A stretch of DNA of 35,766 nt. It comes from Anaerolineae bacterium. GTDB taxonomy: Bacteria; Chloroflexota; Anaerolineae; Anaerolineales; Anaerolineaceae. The position numbers were made by a program, and so were the translations under genes. The notes beneath the pieces were generated by a model, which was not told the origin of the DNA, did not search any database, and saw nothing but the letters and a program-made list of their open reading frames with translations. Each line of letters begins with the position of its first letter. Position 1 is the first letter of the stretch. The DNA lies in contig DUED01000018.1 in NCBI GenBank assembly GCA_011176685.1, forward strand, positions 1 to 35,766, given 5' to 3'. Shown here piece by piece: positions 1 through 7,250 of the stretch.

Positions 1-42
1 AGAATCGGCGATGTTAATGGCTGGCAGCTGTATACCTGGTAG
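1..42 (+). CDS. possible C-terminal end of a gene cut by the window edge
   Basis: A plus-strand frame is open from base 1 and ends at TAG (40-42), encoding RIGDVNGWQLYTW. It is too short to assign to a family. It could equally be chance or another piece of gene debris, like the sequence that follows it. Confidence 0.15.
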   Translation, partial: RIGDVNGWQLYTW

Positions 43-143
43 TGAATAGACCCTCCTAATCTGCAAAATTAATATGAATTCTCTTACATAAGCGACTATA
101 ATTATTACAAGGATGGTTGGTCATCCTTAAAGGAGGCAGGACA

Positions 144-212
144 ATGGCTGGGGAACGTATTGGTGAGGTTAGCCATTTCTATGGCCGTATCAGCGTGGCA
201 GTAATCAATCTC
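144..212 (+). pseudogene. N-terminal stub of an EF-Tu domain-2-like protein
   Basis: A strong Shine-Dalgarno (AAAGGAGG, 129-136) precedes ATG at 144. The first codons read MAGERIGEVSHFYGRISVAV, which resembles the start of the small stand-alone translation-factor domain-2 proteins (about 85 aa) that I recall from Chloroflexota and other bacteria. After about 23 residues the resemblance stops abruptly; the expected VGD-type beta-barrel continuation is absent and the frame runs into unrelated sequence until 341. Known: these proteins are a single beta-barrel of unclear function. Inferred: the 3' part was lost when a different gene fragment was joined at about 212. Confidence 0.45.
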
Positions 213-396
213 AGCGGGAATCCCCATCAGAAGAGCCTTGCGGGTTCTGGAATGGTGAGCAGCTGTCATAGTACGCGTCATACCAATCTACTGTCTACTC
301 CCAGACTTTGCTTGCCATATCCAATGCCCCATAAGGGCTAGCTACAGTCGGATAGCTTCCTACCGCTGTGGTATCATCTTCTTTTATGTCTTGGAT
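213..396 (-). pseudogene. fragment of a formylglycine-generating-enzyme (SUMF1/FGE-sulfatase) domain
   Basis: Read on the minus strand, about 380 to 213 gives TTAVGSYPTVASPYGALDM, then ASKVWE, a stop (TAG), then TVDWYDAYYDSCSPFQNPQG. This matches the core of SUMF1/FGE-sulfatase domains (typically TTPVGSYP..PYGLYDMAGNVWEWT.DWY...NP.GP). The in-frame TAG stands where the second Trp of the WEW motif normally is, a one-base TGG to TAG change. Both ends of the domain are missing, and the fragment abuts the truncated plus-strand EF-like stub at about 212. It is a dead gene fragment. Family assignment is fairly firm from the motif; the original protein cannot be known. Confidence 0.6.
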
Positions 397-404
397 TCAA
401 GTAC

Positions 405-575
405 CAATCTGGTAATAATTTAGTCGTTATTGCTTATAAGTGAAAGAGAGTTTGATAGTACGACAATGAAAATTTGGCAATAAATTTAAACCCCGCCTTT
501 TCCCATTTGGGGTGGAGCTTCTTGCGGTTCTTCTGGTAAACGTTACACAACCCAGTTTCCAAGATGATGCCGGAG
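405..575. repeat. direct repeat R1 (partner at 4745-4905)
   Basis: The segment contains GGTAATAATTT, AAGTGAAA, ATGAAAATTTGGCAATA and ATTTAAACCCCGCCTTTTCC. The same words recur in the same order and spacing at 4745-4905 with scattered substitutions. Both copies lie on the 3' side of a wbuX-like sequence: the intact gene at 690-1826 and the remnant at 5147-5242. A segmental duplication followed by decay fits best. Confidence 0.6.
480..513 (-). terminator. weak terminator candidate downstream of wbuX
   Basis: On the minus strand ACCCC (513-509) pairs with GGGGT (494-490) around a 14-nt loop and is followed by TTTAAATTTATTG. The stem is short and the U-run is interrupted. The pairing is not conserved in the R2 copy. 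Confidence 0.25.
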
Positions 576-689
576 ATTTTCCTGCTGTATGTAGAGTTAA
601 CGGTGCGCTATCATATCAGTCTGAGTGCAACTTCGGCTATTTTTGTTTTTAAAATAGCATGTCCAAGAATTAGATCGGTATCTAATTGA

Positions 690-1826
690 TTACGTCCCTG
701 GCCAAAGATTAATTTTTGATAAAAAATTCTTCAACCCAGATTGCCGGACAAATTCAGTGATTTTCTTATATGTTGGGAATTCTATGTAGGATCGGATAGG
801 TAAACGCATAAGCTGAACAAACTCTTCCCGTGTGAGTTCTAACTTTTTCAAAACATATTCCATATCCTCTTCAAACATGTACCCTGCATAAGGAGGGGAC
901 TGTAATTCCTTTATCGCTTCTTCTCTTTTCATTTCTCCAGATAGAATCAATGCAGATAAATGAGCTTTACGTTTATCAATAACAAATTTTTTAGGGAGGA
1001 TATAACCTTGAAAGAAGCGCGTGTAAATTGATTCGTAGTGTTTCCCACCGTATTTTCTCCAGCCTAATTCGTTTATTAATACACGCATGGCTTGTTGTTT
1101 AGAATATTGTAAATAATCAAGAAAATTAATTACACTGATATTTCGAATGAAAGTGTAATAAAACAATTTGAGCAAGTCATAATGCGGATAAATTCTCAAT
1201 TGTCTTTCCCCAAATTTCTTATGCACACTGTGGATATAACGCCAATCACGAACACCATAGGTCCAGCTTAATGGCAGAATTCCTTCCGTAGTAAGATTAG
1301 CACCTAAAAGGATATAGTGAACCCCATGTTTTGCAGCTGCAGTGTACAAAGCGGCGGATATAGCATGATCGGTAGGTATTTCTGCATCGGAAACAGATGC
1401 TTTTAAAAATGCTAATTGTAAGTTCTTGAACTCTTCCCAATCCAATACATAAGTGAATAGATCAATGTCTAATTTTTGTAAGGATTTTTCTATGTTGCTT
1501 ACGGCAAGCTCGGAGTCCCAGCCATTATCCATATGAATGGCTAATGGCCGTAGGCCAACTTTTTTGGCATAGTAAATTAGATAAGTACTATCGACCCCAC
1601 CACTCACACCGACTATACAGTCGTATTCTTTTCCTTCTCCCTCGGTCTTTATTCCAGTGAGTAGTTTGTTAAAATTCTTTTCTCGCTCTTCTTTGGGAGT
1701 ATTAACAGTCTGTAACTGTTGTTCAAGTTCCTTGCAATGGTTGCATACACCATTCTCGTCAAAGATGATATTCGGATCAGTTGTGTCCATAACACATCTA
1801 GTGCATTGCTGATATTCACGAGTCAT
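690..1826 (-). CDS. wbuX: N-acetyl sugar amidotransferase (WbuX/WbpG/PseA family)
   Basis: The protein (378 aa) should convert an N-acetyl group on a nucleotide- or lipid-linked sugar to an acetamidino group, using ammonia supplied by the HisH/HisF-like pair encoded just upstream. Visible features: two CxxC pairs at the N-terminus (C8, C11 and C28, C31), likely a zinc site, around the family signature TTDPNIIFDENGVCNHC, and an ATP-pyrophosphatase P-loop SGGVDS at residues 75-80. Length is normal for the family. It is the last gene of the amidation trio, 4 bp after the HisF-like gene. Known for Pseudomonas O-antigen: WbpG with HisH2 and HisF2 amidates a mannuronic acid derivative. The sugar here is not known. 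A degenerate second copy of the gene's 5' end lies at 5147-5242. Confidence 0.92.
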   Translation of the reverse strand: MTREYQQCTRCVMDTTDPNIIFDENGVCNHCKELEQQLQTVNTPKEEREKNFNKLLTGIKTEGEGKEYDCIVGVSGGVDSTYLIYYAKKVGLRPLAIHMDNGWDSELAVSNIEKSLQKLDIDLFTYVLDWEEFKNLQLAFLKASVSDAEIPTDHAISAALYTAAAKHGVHYILLGANLTTEGILPLSWTYGVRDWRYIHSVHKKFGERQLRIYPHYDLLKLFYYTFIRNISVINFLDYLQYSKQQAMRVLINELGWRKYGGKHYESIYTRFFQGYILPKKFVIDKRKAHLSALILSGEMKREEAIKELQSPPYAGYMFEEDMEYVLKKLELTREEFVQLMRLPIRSYIEFPTYKKITEFVRQSGLKNFLSKINLWPGT

Positions 1827-1830
1827 TTTT

Positions 1831-2601
1831 TTACACCATATTGAAGAGTTTATTGATTTCTTCCTCTGTAGGGTAATTTATTAGAACAGAGCGATTTCTA
1901 CCCTGATAAACGAAAAGGCTTCCAGCTGCTACAGCTGATGCACCACCTTTAGAAACAGAGGATTTTAGGTCATTCAAATTACCAGCTCCTCCGCAGGCGA
2001 TAACAGGGATAGAGACTGCATGAGTAACGTTTTTTATTAGATTTGTATCATAGCCTTTCATAGTCCCATCTCGGTTAATGGAATTTATTAATATTTCGCC
2101 AGCGCCCATAATTTCAATTTTATGTGCAAAATCCACAACATCCCAATTGGTTTTTTTACGTCCTCCATAAATAAATACATTGTACTTACCGTTCCAGTTA
2201 AGTTTTACATCAATAGATATTACTATGCTTTGGCTTCCTATAAGATCAGAGGCTCTTTGGATAAACTCAGGGTTTTCAGCAGCATAGGTGTTAATAGCAA
2301 TTTTTTCTATACCTAATGATATGATTCTCTCAATGTCATCCGTTGAGTGGATGCCACCACCATAACATATAGGCATAAAACATTCGGATGTAATTTTTTC
2401 TATCAAATAAAAATTTGGCCTACGATCTTCAATTGAGGCGGTTATATCAAGTAAGATAAGCTCATCTACTTCTTTATCATTGAAAATTTTGATTATGTTT
2501 ATTGGATCGCCTAAGTATGTAGGATCTCTGAATTTAATAGTTTTCACTAACCTCTTACCGTTCAAAAGTAAACATGGTATCACGCGAGGACGAATTAACA
2601 A
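1831..2601 (-). CDS. wbuZ: HisF-like glycosyl-amidation protein (WbuZ type)
   Basis: A 256-aa TIM-barrel protein homologous to imidazole glycerol-phosphate synthase cyclase HisF. The start reads RPRVIPCLLLNGKRLVKTIKF. In true HisF the CLD motif here carries the catalytic Asp11; this protein has Leu (residue 12), while the second catalytic Asp is kept in ISIDVKLNW. Phosphate-binding loops CYGGGIH and ACGGAGN are present. Loss of Asp11 argues against histidine synthesis and fits a role in channelling ammonia from the HisH subunit to the neighbouring amidotransferase. The gene overlaps the end of the HisH-like gene by 7 bp and precedes wbuX by 4 bp, so the three are probably translationally coupled. 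Confidence 0.9.
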   Translation of the reverse strand: MLIRPRVIPCLLLNGKRLVKTIKFRDPTYLGDPINIIKIFNDKEVDELILLDITASIEDRRPNFYLIEKITSECFMPICYGGGIHSTDDIERIISLGIEKIAINTYAAENPEFIQRASDLIGSQSIVISIDVKLNWNGKYNVFIYGGRKKTNWDVVDFAHKIEIMGAGEILINSINRDGTMKGYDTNLIKNVTHAVSIPVIACGGAGNLNDLKSSVSKGGASAVAAGSLFVYQGRNRSVLINYPTEEEINKLFNMV

Positions 2602-3164
2602 GGGAATTTTTCAGCAAAGTTCTTTAAAAACTGCATACCATATTTATGGCTTTTCTCTGGGTGAAACTGTACACCCAAAATATTATCATTGGTAACAATG
2701 GATGTAAAAGAGATACCATAATTAGTTGTTGCTAAGATATTATTATTGTCATTACATATTAAATGATAGGAATGCACAAAATAAAAACGGTATTGAGATT
2801 TGTATTTGTCAAAAAGGCAATTTTCTCTCTGTAAATTAATATAATTCCATCCCATGTGAGGAATCTTATATTTGCTATCAGATGGATAATTAAAGCGAAT
2901 AACACGGGCATCTAGCCATCCCAGCCCCTTTTCTTGTCCTTCCTCGCTATGTTTTGCAAAAAGCTGCATACCTAAACATATTCCTAGGATAGGAGTCTTA
3001 TTTTTTAGAACACTCTCATTTAGAACAGGCAATAAATCACTTTCTTTTAATTTATTCATAGCGTTATTAAATGAACCTACGCCAGGTAATATAAGCTTTT
3101 TAGCTTGAAGTATCAGATTTTGTTTAGAAGTTATTAAAAATTTAACGCCAATCTTTTTTAGCAT
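2595..3164 (-). CDS. hisH: HisH-like glutamine amidotransferase (WbuY type), start codon unclear
   Basis: Class I glutaminase subunit that should release ammonia from glutamine for the HisF-like/WbuX pair. The catalytic Cys sits in PILGICLGMQLF (Cys63 counted from the ATG at 3164) and the His-Glu pair in GVQFHPEKS; the oxyanion loop PGVG is present. The only usable ATG is internal: conserved N-terminal residues IGIVIIDYHVGNIGSIAN lie upstream in the same frame (3218-3165), but between them and the flippase stop codon (TAA, 3242-3240, in the same frame) there is no ATG, GTG or TTG. Translation may start at ATT (3218 or 3212), or the protein may be shortened by 18 residues. From ATT the length would be about 207 aa, normal for HisH. 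Confidence 0.85.
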   Translation of the reverse strand: MLKKIGVKFLITSKQNLILQAKKLILPGVGSFNNAMNKLKESDLLPVLNESVLKNKTPILGICLGMQLFAKHSEEGQEKGLGWLDARVIRFNYPSDSKYKIPHMGWNYINLQRENCLFDKYKSQYRFYFVHSYHLICNDNNNILATTNYGISFTSIVTNDNILGVQFHPEKSHKYGMQFLKNFAEKFPC

Positions 3165-3239
3165 ATTAGCAATAGAGCCAATATTTCCAACATGGTAATC
3201 AATGATTACAATTCCAATGTTGCTTTTTTGTTGCGTTTC

Positions 3240-4715
3240 TTAAATCTTTCTTATACGAAAATATTTATCAATAATTGTACGAATCTGTTGTCTTAATATT
3301 CTTTTTTCCTCTCCGGTAATTAATGAAAAAGCAGGGATTGAAACAAGGTATATCATAAATAAAACAACAGCAAGGATGATCTGTTGATAATATTCTGATG
3401 GACTTATTAATAAACTGAAAATTATTATTAAAGAAGAGGTCATCAATATTCGTAGGATTCTGTTGAATTCAAATGGAATAGAGTAATCATTATGTGATAC
3501 GGCGATAAAGAAGAGATTAAAACTGAGGTAAGAAATCAACGCCGACAAAGCAGCGCCAACCCCACCCCAAATTGGAATAAAAAGATACAGCATGATTATC
3601 ATAATGAGAGCACTAATTGCAGTAACTATTCCAACAAGACCAGTTCTTTTAGTAAGGAGAGCTCCGATTGAAGTTATTTGTGATGTGCCATCGGCCACAA
3701 TAGCAAACGCAAGGGCAGGGACAATAACATAAGCAGATTCGTAATTGCTAGTTGCAAGGACCTTCAGGGCTGGTCGAGCAAAGAGGGAAAGCAGGACAAC
3801 TAGAATTGATGATAGCAGGAGGTAATAACTAAGCGTAAGGCTGTATACTTTTGGCGCATCTTTATCTTTTGATGTCTCAAAAATGAAGGGCAGATTTGCC
3901 AAGCGAAATGCCTGAGCGAAAAAACCCATAATTGATGCGATGCGAATCCCCGCTGCATATTTCCCCACTTCTTCAAGATTGGAAAGTTTAGTCAGCATAA
4001 TTCGATCTGAGGATGTCATTAACCAAGTGCAAATACCGACAAATGCCATTGGTATCCAATAGATGAACATCTCTCTGAAGCGTGAAAAATCGAATTTGAA
4101 TTCATAGAATTCGAAATTGATGAATATGCCAACAAAAGAGAATATCATTGTGGCTATTGCATTTGACCAAAATACTGAGCTCACCCCAGCTTTTTTACCT
4201 AAAACCAGATATATATTCAGCAGCAGGGTTGTGACCAGAAACGGGATAGAAATGGTTATATAGGAAATGGGTTTCCTCTGTAAACGTGCTAGATTTAAAT
4301 TCAGGTTGTAAATCCCTGTGAATGGTATTGCTAAAGCGGCAATCCTTATGTAATCTGCGAAGCGTGTCTCAGCGAAGATCAGGTTGCTGATAGGTTCTGC
4401 AAATAAATTGATTATCAGAACAATAAGTATATTTATGGTGAAGGTATAAATCCCCAGAACAGAAACAGTTCTTTTCCGCGCTTCTTTTTTGGGGTATTCA
4501 AAAAAGAAATAACTCAAAGCTGCGCCTGTTCCTGAAGTTAGCAGGGTGCTTGCAAGTACAGTAATGATAGTGATGACATCAATTACTCCATATTCAGCCA
4601 CACTGAAAATACGTGAGTATAAAGGAAGGAGTAGGAGGTTGATGAATTTACTGCCAGCTCCACCCAAGCCGTATATCACAGATTCTTTTGTTAATTTTTT
4701 AAATTTTGAAAGCAT
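3240..4715 (-). CDS. oligosaccharide flippase, Wzx-like (MOP superfamily)
   Basis: A 491-aa, very hydrophobic protein with about 12-14 predicted membrane spans. The N-terminus (KLTKESVIYGLGGAGSKFIN) and the pattern LYSRIFSVAEYGVIDVI are typical of Wzx/RfbX polysaccharide transporters, which flip undecaprenyl-linked repeat units across the inner membrane. It is the first gene of the four-gene distal block with the sugar-amidation trio. Its stop codon is directly and in-frame followed by the HisH-like coding sequence. It is the second flippase of the locus (the other at 18886-20226), so the block may be a separately acquired unit. Upstream is the decayed stretch 4716-5261. Confidence 0.88.
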   Translation of the reverse strand: MLSKFKKLTKESVIYGLGGAGSKFINLLLLPLYSRIFSVAEYGVIDVITIITVLASTLLTSGTGAALSYFFFEYPKKEARKRTVSVLGIYTFTINILIVLIINLFAEPISNLIFAETRFADYIRIAALAIPFTGIYNLNLNLARLQRKPISYITISIPFLVTTLLLNIYLVLGKKAGVSSVFWSNAIATMIFSFVGIFINFEFYEFKFDFSRFREMFIYWIPMAFVGICTWLMTSSDRIMLTKLSNLEEVGKYAAGIRIASIMGFFAQAFRLANLPFIFETSKDKDAPKVYSLTLSYYLLLSSILVVLLSLFARPALKVLATSNYESAYVIVPALAFAIVADGTSQITSIGALLTKRTGLVGIVTAISALIMIIMLYLFIPIWGGVGAALSALISYLSFNLFFIAVSHNDYSIPFEFNRILRILMTSSLIIIFSLLISPSEYYQQIILAVVLFMIYLVSIPAFSLITGEEKRILRQQIRTIIDKYFRIRKI

Positions 4716-4744
4716 TTCATTTTTGCAAATTCTTGAGTAAATAA

Positions 4745-4905
4745 CAATTCGGTAATAATTTGTACGTGATTATTTCTAAGTGAAATTGAGGTTTATAGTC
4801 TGACCATGAAAATTTGTCAATACATTTAAACCCTGCTTTTTCCAATTTTAAGTCGAGTTTTTTCTAATCTGTCTGGTAGATAATTACATAATCAGATTCC
4901 TAATA
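4745..4905. repeat. direct repeat R2 (partner at 405-575)
   Basis: Diverged copy of R1. Shared words include GGTAATAATTT, ATGAAAATTTGTCAATA (one change from R1), CATTTAAACCCTGCTTTTTCC and CTGGTAGA. It lies on the 3' side of the wbuX remnant, as R1 does for the intact wbuX, so the two mark a duplicated gene-plus-downstream segment. Confidence 0.55.
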
Positions 4906-5009
4906 CTTTGAATTTTTCTTAACGGATCTAACATCCCTGCCCCTAAAATTAGGATCATCCCAATAATTAGTATAAAAAATCGCCATTCAATTAGGTAGAA
5001 GGAGAACAT
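4884..5009 (-). pseudogene. short hydrophobic ORF, probably the tail of a decayed membrane protein
   Basis: A 41-codon minus-strand frame starting MFSFYLIEWRFF, continuing with a hydrophobic stretch (ILIIGMILILGAGML) and ending DPLRKIQSIRNLIM. No Shine-Dalgarno is seen before its ATG. The same frame extends upstream as coding-looking sequence (RKEYLKIYLMVMEYY) interrupted by a TAG. I read it as the C-terminus of a lost membrane protein of the polysaccharide locus; the family is not recognisable. It could also be chance. Confidence 0.3.
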
Positions 5010-5146
5010 TATTTTAGTTTGCAACCGAAAATGCCAATTCTAATAATACTCCATAACCATCAAATAAATTTTCAAATATTCCTTGCGGGTTATTAAATAC
5101 CCTTTATTCAACTATTAATTACAACCAGATAAGGACTAAAAGAATA

Positions 5147-5242
5147 TCATTTGAGCACACTATTCTCGTCAAAGTCGATATTCGGGTCGCTGGTATTCGT
5201 GGCATATTTAGTATAAATTCGGCAATTTGGTTTGTTGTTCAT
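5147..5242 (-). pseudogene. remnant of a second wbuX 5' end
   Basis: From ATG at 5242 the minus strand reads MNNKPNCRIYTKYATNTSDP, then NIDFDENSVLK and a stop. The 18 residues YTKYATNTSDPNIDFDEN align without gaps with CTRCVMDTTDPNIIFDEN of the intact WbuX (residues 8-25). Both zinc-type cysteines of the first CxxC are Tyr here, which needs only single G-to-A changes. The rest of the gene is absent. With R2 this identifies a decayed duplicate of the wbuX region. Confidence 0.7.
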
Positions 5243-5261
5243 CTCATCATTTATCCTTTGT

Positions 5262-6410
5262 TCAATTTTTACTAATTTCATTTAAGAGCTTTGTGTAAGA
5301 TTCAACAACAGCTTTTATAGTGAAAGATTTGGAGAATTTATAGCTGTTTTTTCGGAATTTTAATAGTCTATGCGGATCAATAAGAAGCTTTCGTAGGGCT
5401 TTGCTGTAACCATCAATATCTCCTGGTTCGACCAAGAAGCCATTTACATTTTCTTTTACTAAATTACTGCACCCACCCACATTGCTCAATACAACAGCAA
5501 GACCTGTTGCCAATGCCTTTAACCCAGTTAATGGCAACCCCTCGGTGAGAGAGGGCATGAATAAGATGTCGCTTTTTTTGAACCATTCAGTAACCTCATC
5601 CTCGCTGATCCACCCTGTGAGCTTAATACGCCTTCCCAAATTGTGCTGGTTAATAATACGTTTTGCATCTTGGAAAAGTAGCCCGTCACCTAACAGGGTA
5701 CAATCCCAGTCAAGGTCTTCAAGTTTTGCAAGAGTATGAATGATTGCAAGAGGATTTTTTTCTGGAGAGAAGCGACCAGCGAAGATGATGTGTGGTTTTT
5801 TATTAGGTTCGAATTTGCCTGGTGTCAGTCGGTCTAAGTCAATCCCATTGCCAATCACATTCATATCCACATCATAATATTGATATGCAAGTTGTTTAGT
5901 CTGATCGCTCACAGCGACTACTTTGACAGCATTTTTCCAAATTCCATAAGTGAAGGGCATAACGAACCGGAACCAGCGGTCAGTTTTCTCTGGCGCGGCT
6001 CCAGGGACATCGCCTCCATGTGCAGTGATGATATAAGGAAGGTGAGTGAATTTTGAGAGCGCCCAGGTAGTTGCGCCCGCTGGAACAGCGAAGTGTGCAT
6101 GTAAAATGTCTGGTTTCCATTCACGGATGAGCTTTATCCCCTTGAAGAAACTGGCAAGCACATAGAAAATCATAGCTGAGAAGTCAGCTCTGTATTGCAC
6201 TTTTCTGTTTGACCACAGGCGGTGAATGATTACACCATCACAGTTTTCAATTGCTGGTGATTCTCCGAAACGAGCAGTGACCACTTGAATTTGGTATCCT
6301 GATTTCACCAAGCCGCGGCATAGGTTCTGAGAAATACGTCCACCCCCACCGCCCACAGGTGGATATTCGTGAATAAAAACCAGTATTTTCTTTATTCTTT
6401 TGCCAGTCAT
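5262..6410 (-). CDS. GT4-family glycosyltransferase
   Basis: A GT-B-fold retaining glycosyltransferase (382 aa) that should add a sugar from a nucleotide donor to a lipid-linked glycan on the cytoplasmic face of the membrane. Seen: the N-terminal Gly-rich donor-side motif HEYPPVGGGGGRISQNL, the central AHFAVPAG and TAHGGDVPG, and the C-terminal FAGRFSPEKNP and SLTEGLPLTGLKALATG. The last motif is the E-x7-E signature, but the second Glu is Lys (AAG), unlike the other canonical GT4 at 11885-13018. Start ATG (6410) overlaps the preceding methyltransferase stop as ATGA. It borders the decayed 4716-5261 stretch, so partial loss of function is possible. Confidence 0.88.
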   Translation of the reverse strand: MTGKRIKKILVFIHEYPPVGGGGGRISQNLCRGLVKSGYQIQVVTARFGESPAIENCDGVIIHRLWSNRKVQYRADFSAMIFYVLASFFKGIKLIREWKPDILHAHFAVPAGATTWALSKFTHLPYIITAHGGDVPGAAPEKTDRWFRFVMPFTYGIWKNAVKVVAVSDQTKQLAYQYYDVDMNVIGNGIDLDRLTPGKFEPNKKPHIIFAGRFSPEKNPLAIIHTLAKLEDLDWDCTLLGDGLLFQDAKRIINQHNLGRRIKLTGWISEDEVTEWFKKSDILFMPSLTEGLPLTGLKALATGLAVVLSNVGGCSNLVKENVNGFLVEPGDIDGYSKALRKLLIDPHRLLKFRKNSYKFSKSFTIKAVVESYTKLLNEISKN

Positions 6411-7240
6411 CGCTTTTTGCTTATTGGTTTTGCGGCGAACACGCTGATTCTGGTCACGCTATCTTTCTTTCTATCACCAGTTTTAAATTCATCCCGGATT
6501 CTGCCTTCATTTGCCAAGAAAGCGGTTTCATCTCGATTGTCAATGGAAATTTCCACTTTGGTGAAATAAGTGCGGAACAATTTCTCGAAATCAACCATCC
6601 TCATTCGATTTAAATTACTGGTTGGATTCAGCCATGTCTGCCAGGTCCTTTTCGAGTAACACAGCATCTCAAATGGGTACTTAAAATAGTGGTCGCGCAA
6701 GTCGATGAAATGGATCTGCGCTCCATCTATTTTAATTACCCAAGCAAGTTCTTTGGTAATCATTTCTGGATTGATCAGGTGCTCATACACTGAGAAACTG
6801 AGCACCAGGTCTATTGGGGGAAGTGCGTAGGATTGGGCAAGCTGATGTAGGTCCTGATGAAAAACCTGGATATACTCAGGTTTAGGCTTAATAGAGTTAT
6901 TTCGAAATTTAAAATAGTTGCTGTATTGGGCAGCTAGTTGTGGGTCAATGGAACTTTGGGGGAATCCTTTCCGTTCACACAGGATCACCTGCCCTGCTCC
7001 AGCACCCAACAGTAGGCAGGCAGTAGCCAAATTGCCACCATATCCGAAGATCATCACTTTCTTATGATTGAGATCAAATTCATGCCTGTCCAGCTTTTCA
7101 ATATATTGCTTGAATGCTTCCTGCGGTGCCTTGGTTTCTATACCGGGTGCGATGATTAGTTGTTTTTTAAGTAAAAAATTGACAATGTTATCTGGCAGGA
7201 AATGACGGATAATGCGGGGTATTAGGTATGGAATATTCAC
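6407..7240 (-). CDS. class I SAM-dependent methyltransferase
   Basis: A 277-aa protein with a Rossmann-type SAM site: VMIFGYGGNLATACLLLGAGAGQVILCERKGF (motif I region) and LVLSFSVYEHLINPEMITKEL (post-motif with the typical acidic/His-Leu pattern of small-molecule methyltransferases). An N-terminal 50-60 residues precede the fold. It lies between a GT-C-like protein and a GT4, and overlaps the latter by ATGA, so a sugar or polysaccharide-tail substrate is the natural guess. The substrate cannot be read from sequence. Confidence 0.75.
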   Translation of the reverse strand: MNIPYLIPRIIRHFLPDNIVNFLLKKQLIIAPGIETKAPQEAFKQYIEKLDRHEFDLNHKKVMIFGYGGNLATACLLLGAGAGQVILCERKGFPQSSIDPQLAAQYSNYFKFRNNSIKPKPEYIQVFHQDLHQLAQSYALPPIDLVLSFSVYEHLINPEMITKELAWVIKIDGAQIHFIDLRDHYFKYPFEMLCYSKRTWQTWLNPTSNLNRMRMVDFEKLFRTYFTKVEISIDNRDETAFLANEGRIRDEFKTGDRKKDSVTRISVFAAKPISKKR

Positions 7241-7250
7241 TAATTTGCCT

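Noticed and set aside
117-341. Whole 74-codon ORF as a real gene
   Set aside because: Only the first part from 144 resembles a protein family; the rest is antisense to an FGE fragment.
540-655. Frame PSFQDDAGDFPAVCRVNG as the tail of the FGE fragment
   Set aside because: Wrong strand relative to the FGE fragment and no clear match to the SUMF1 C-terminal pattern.
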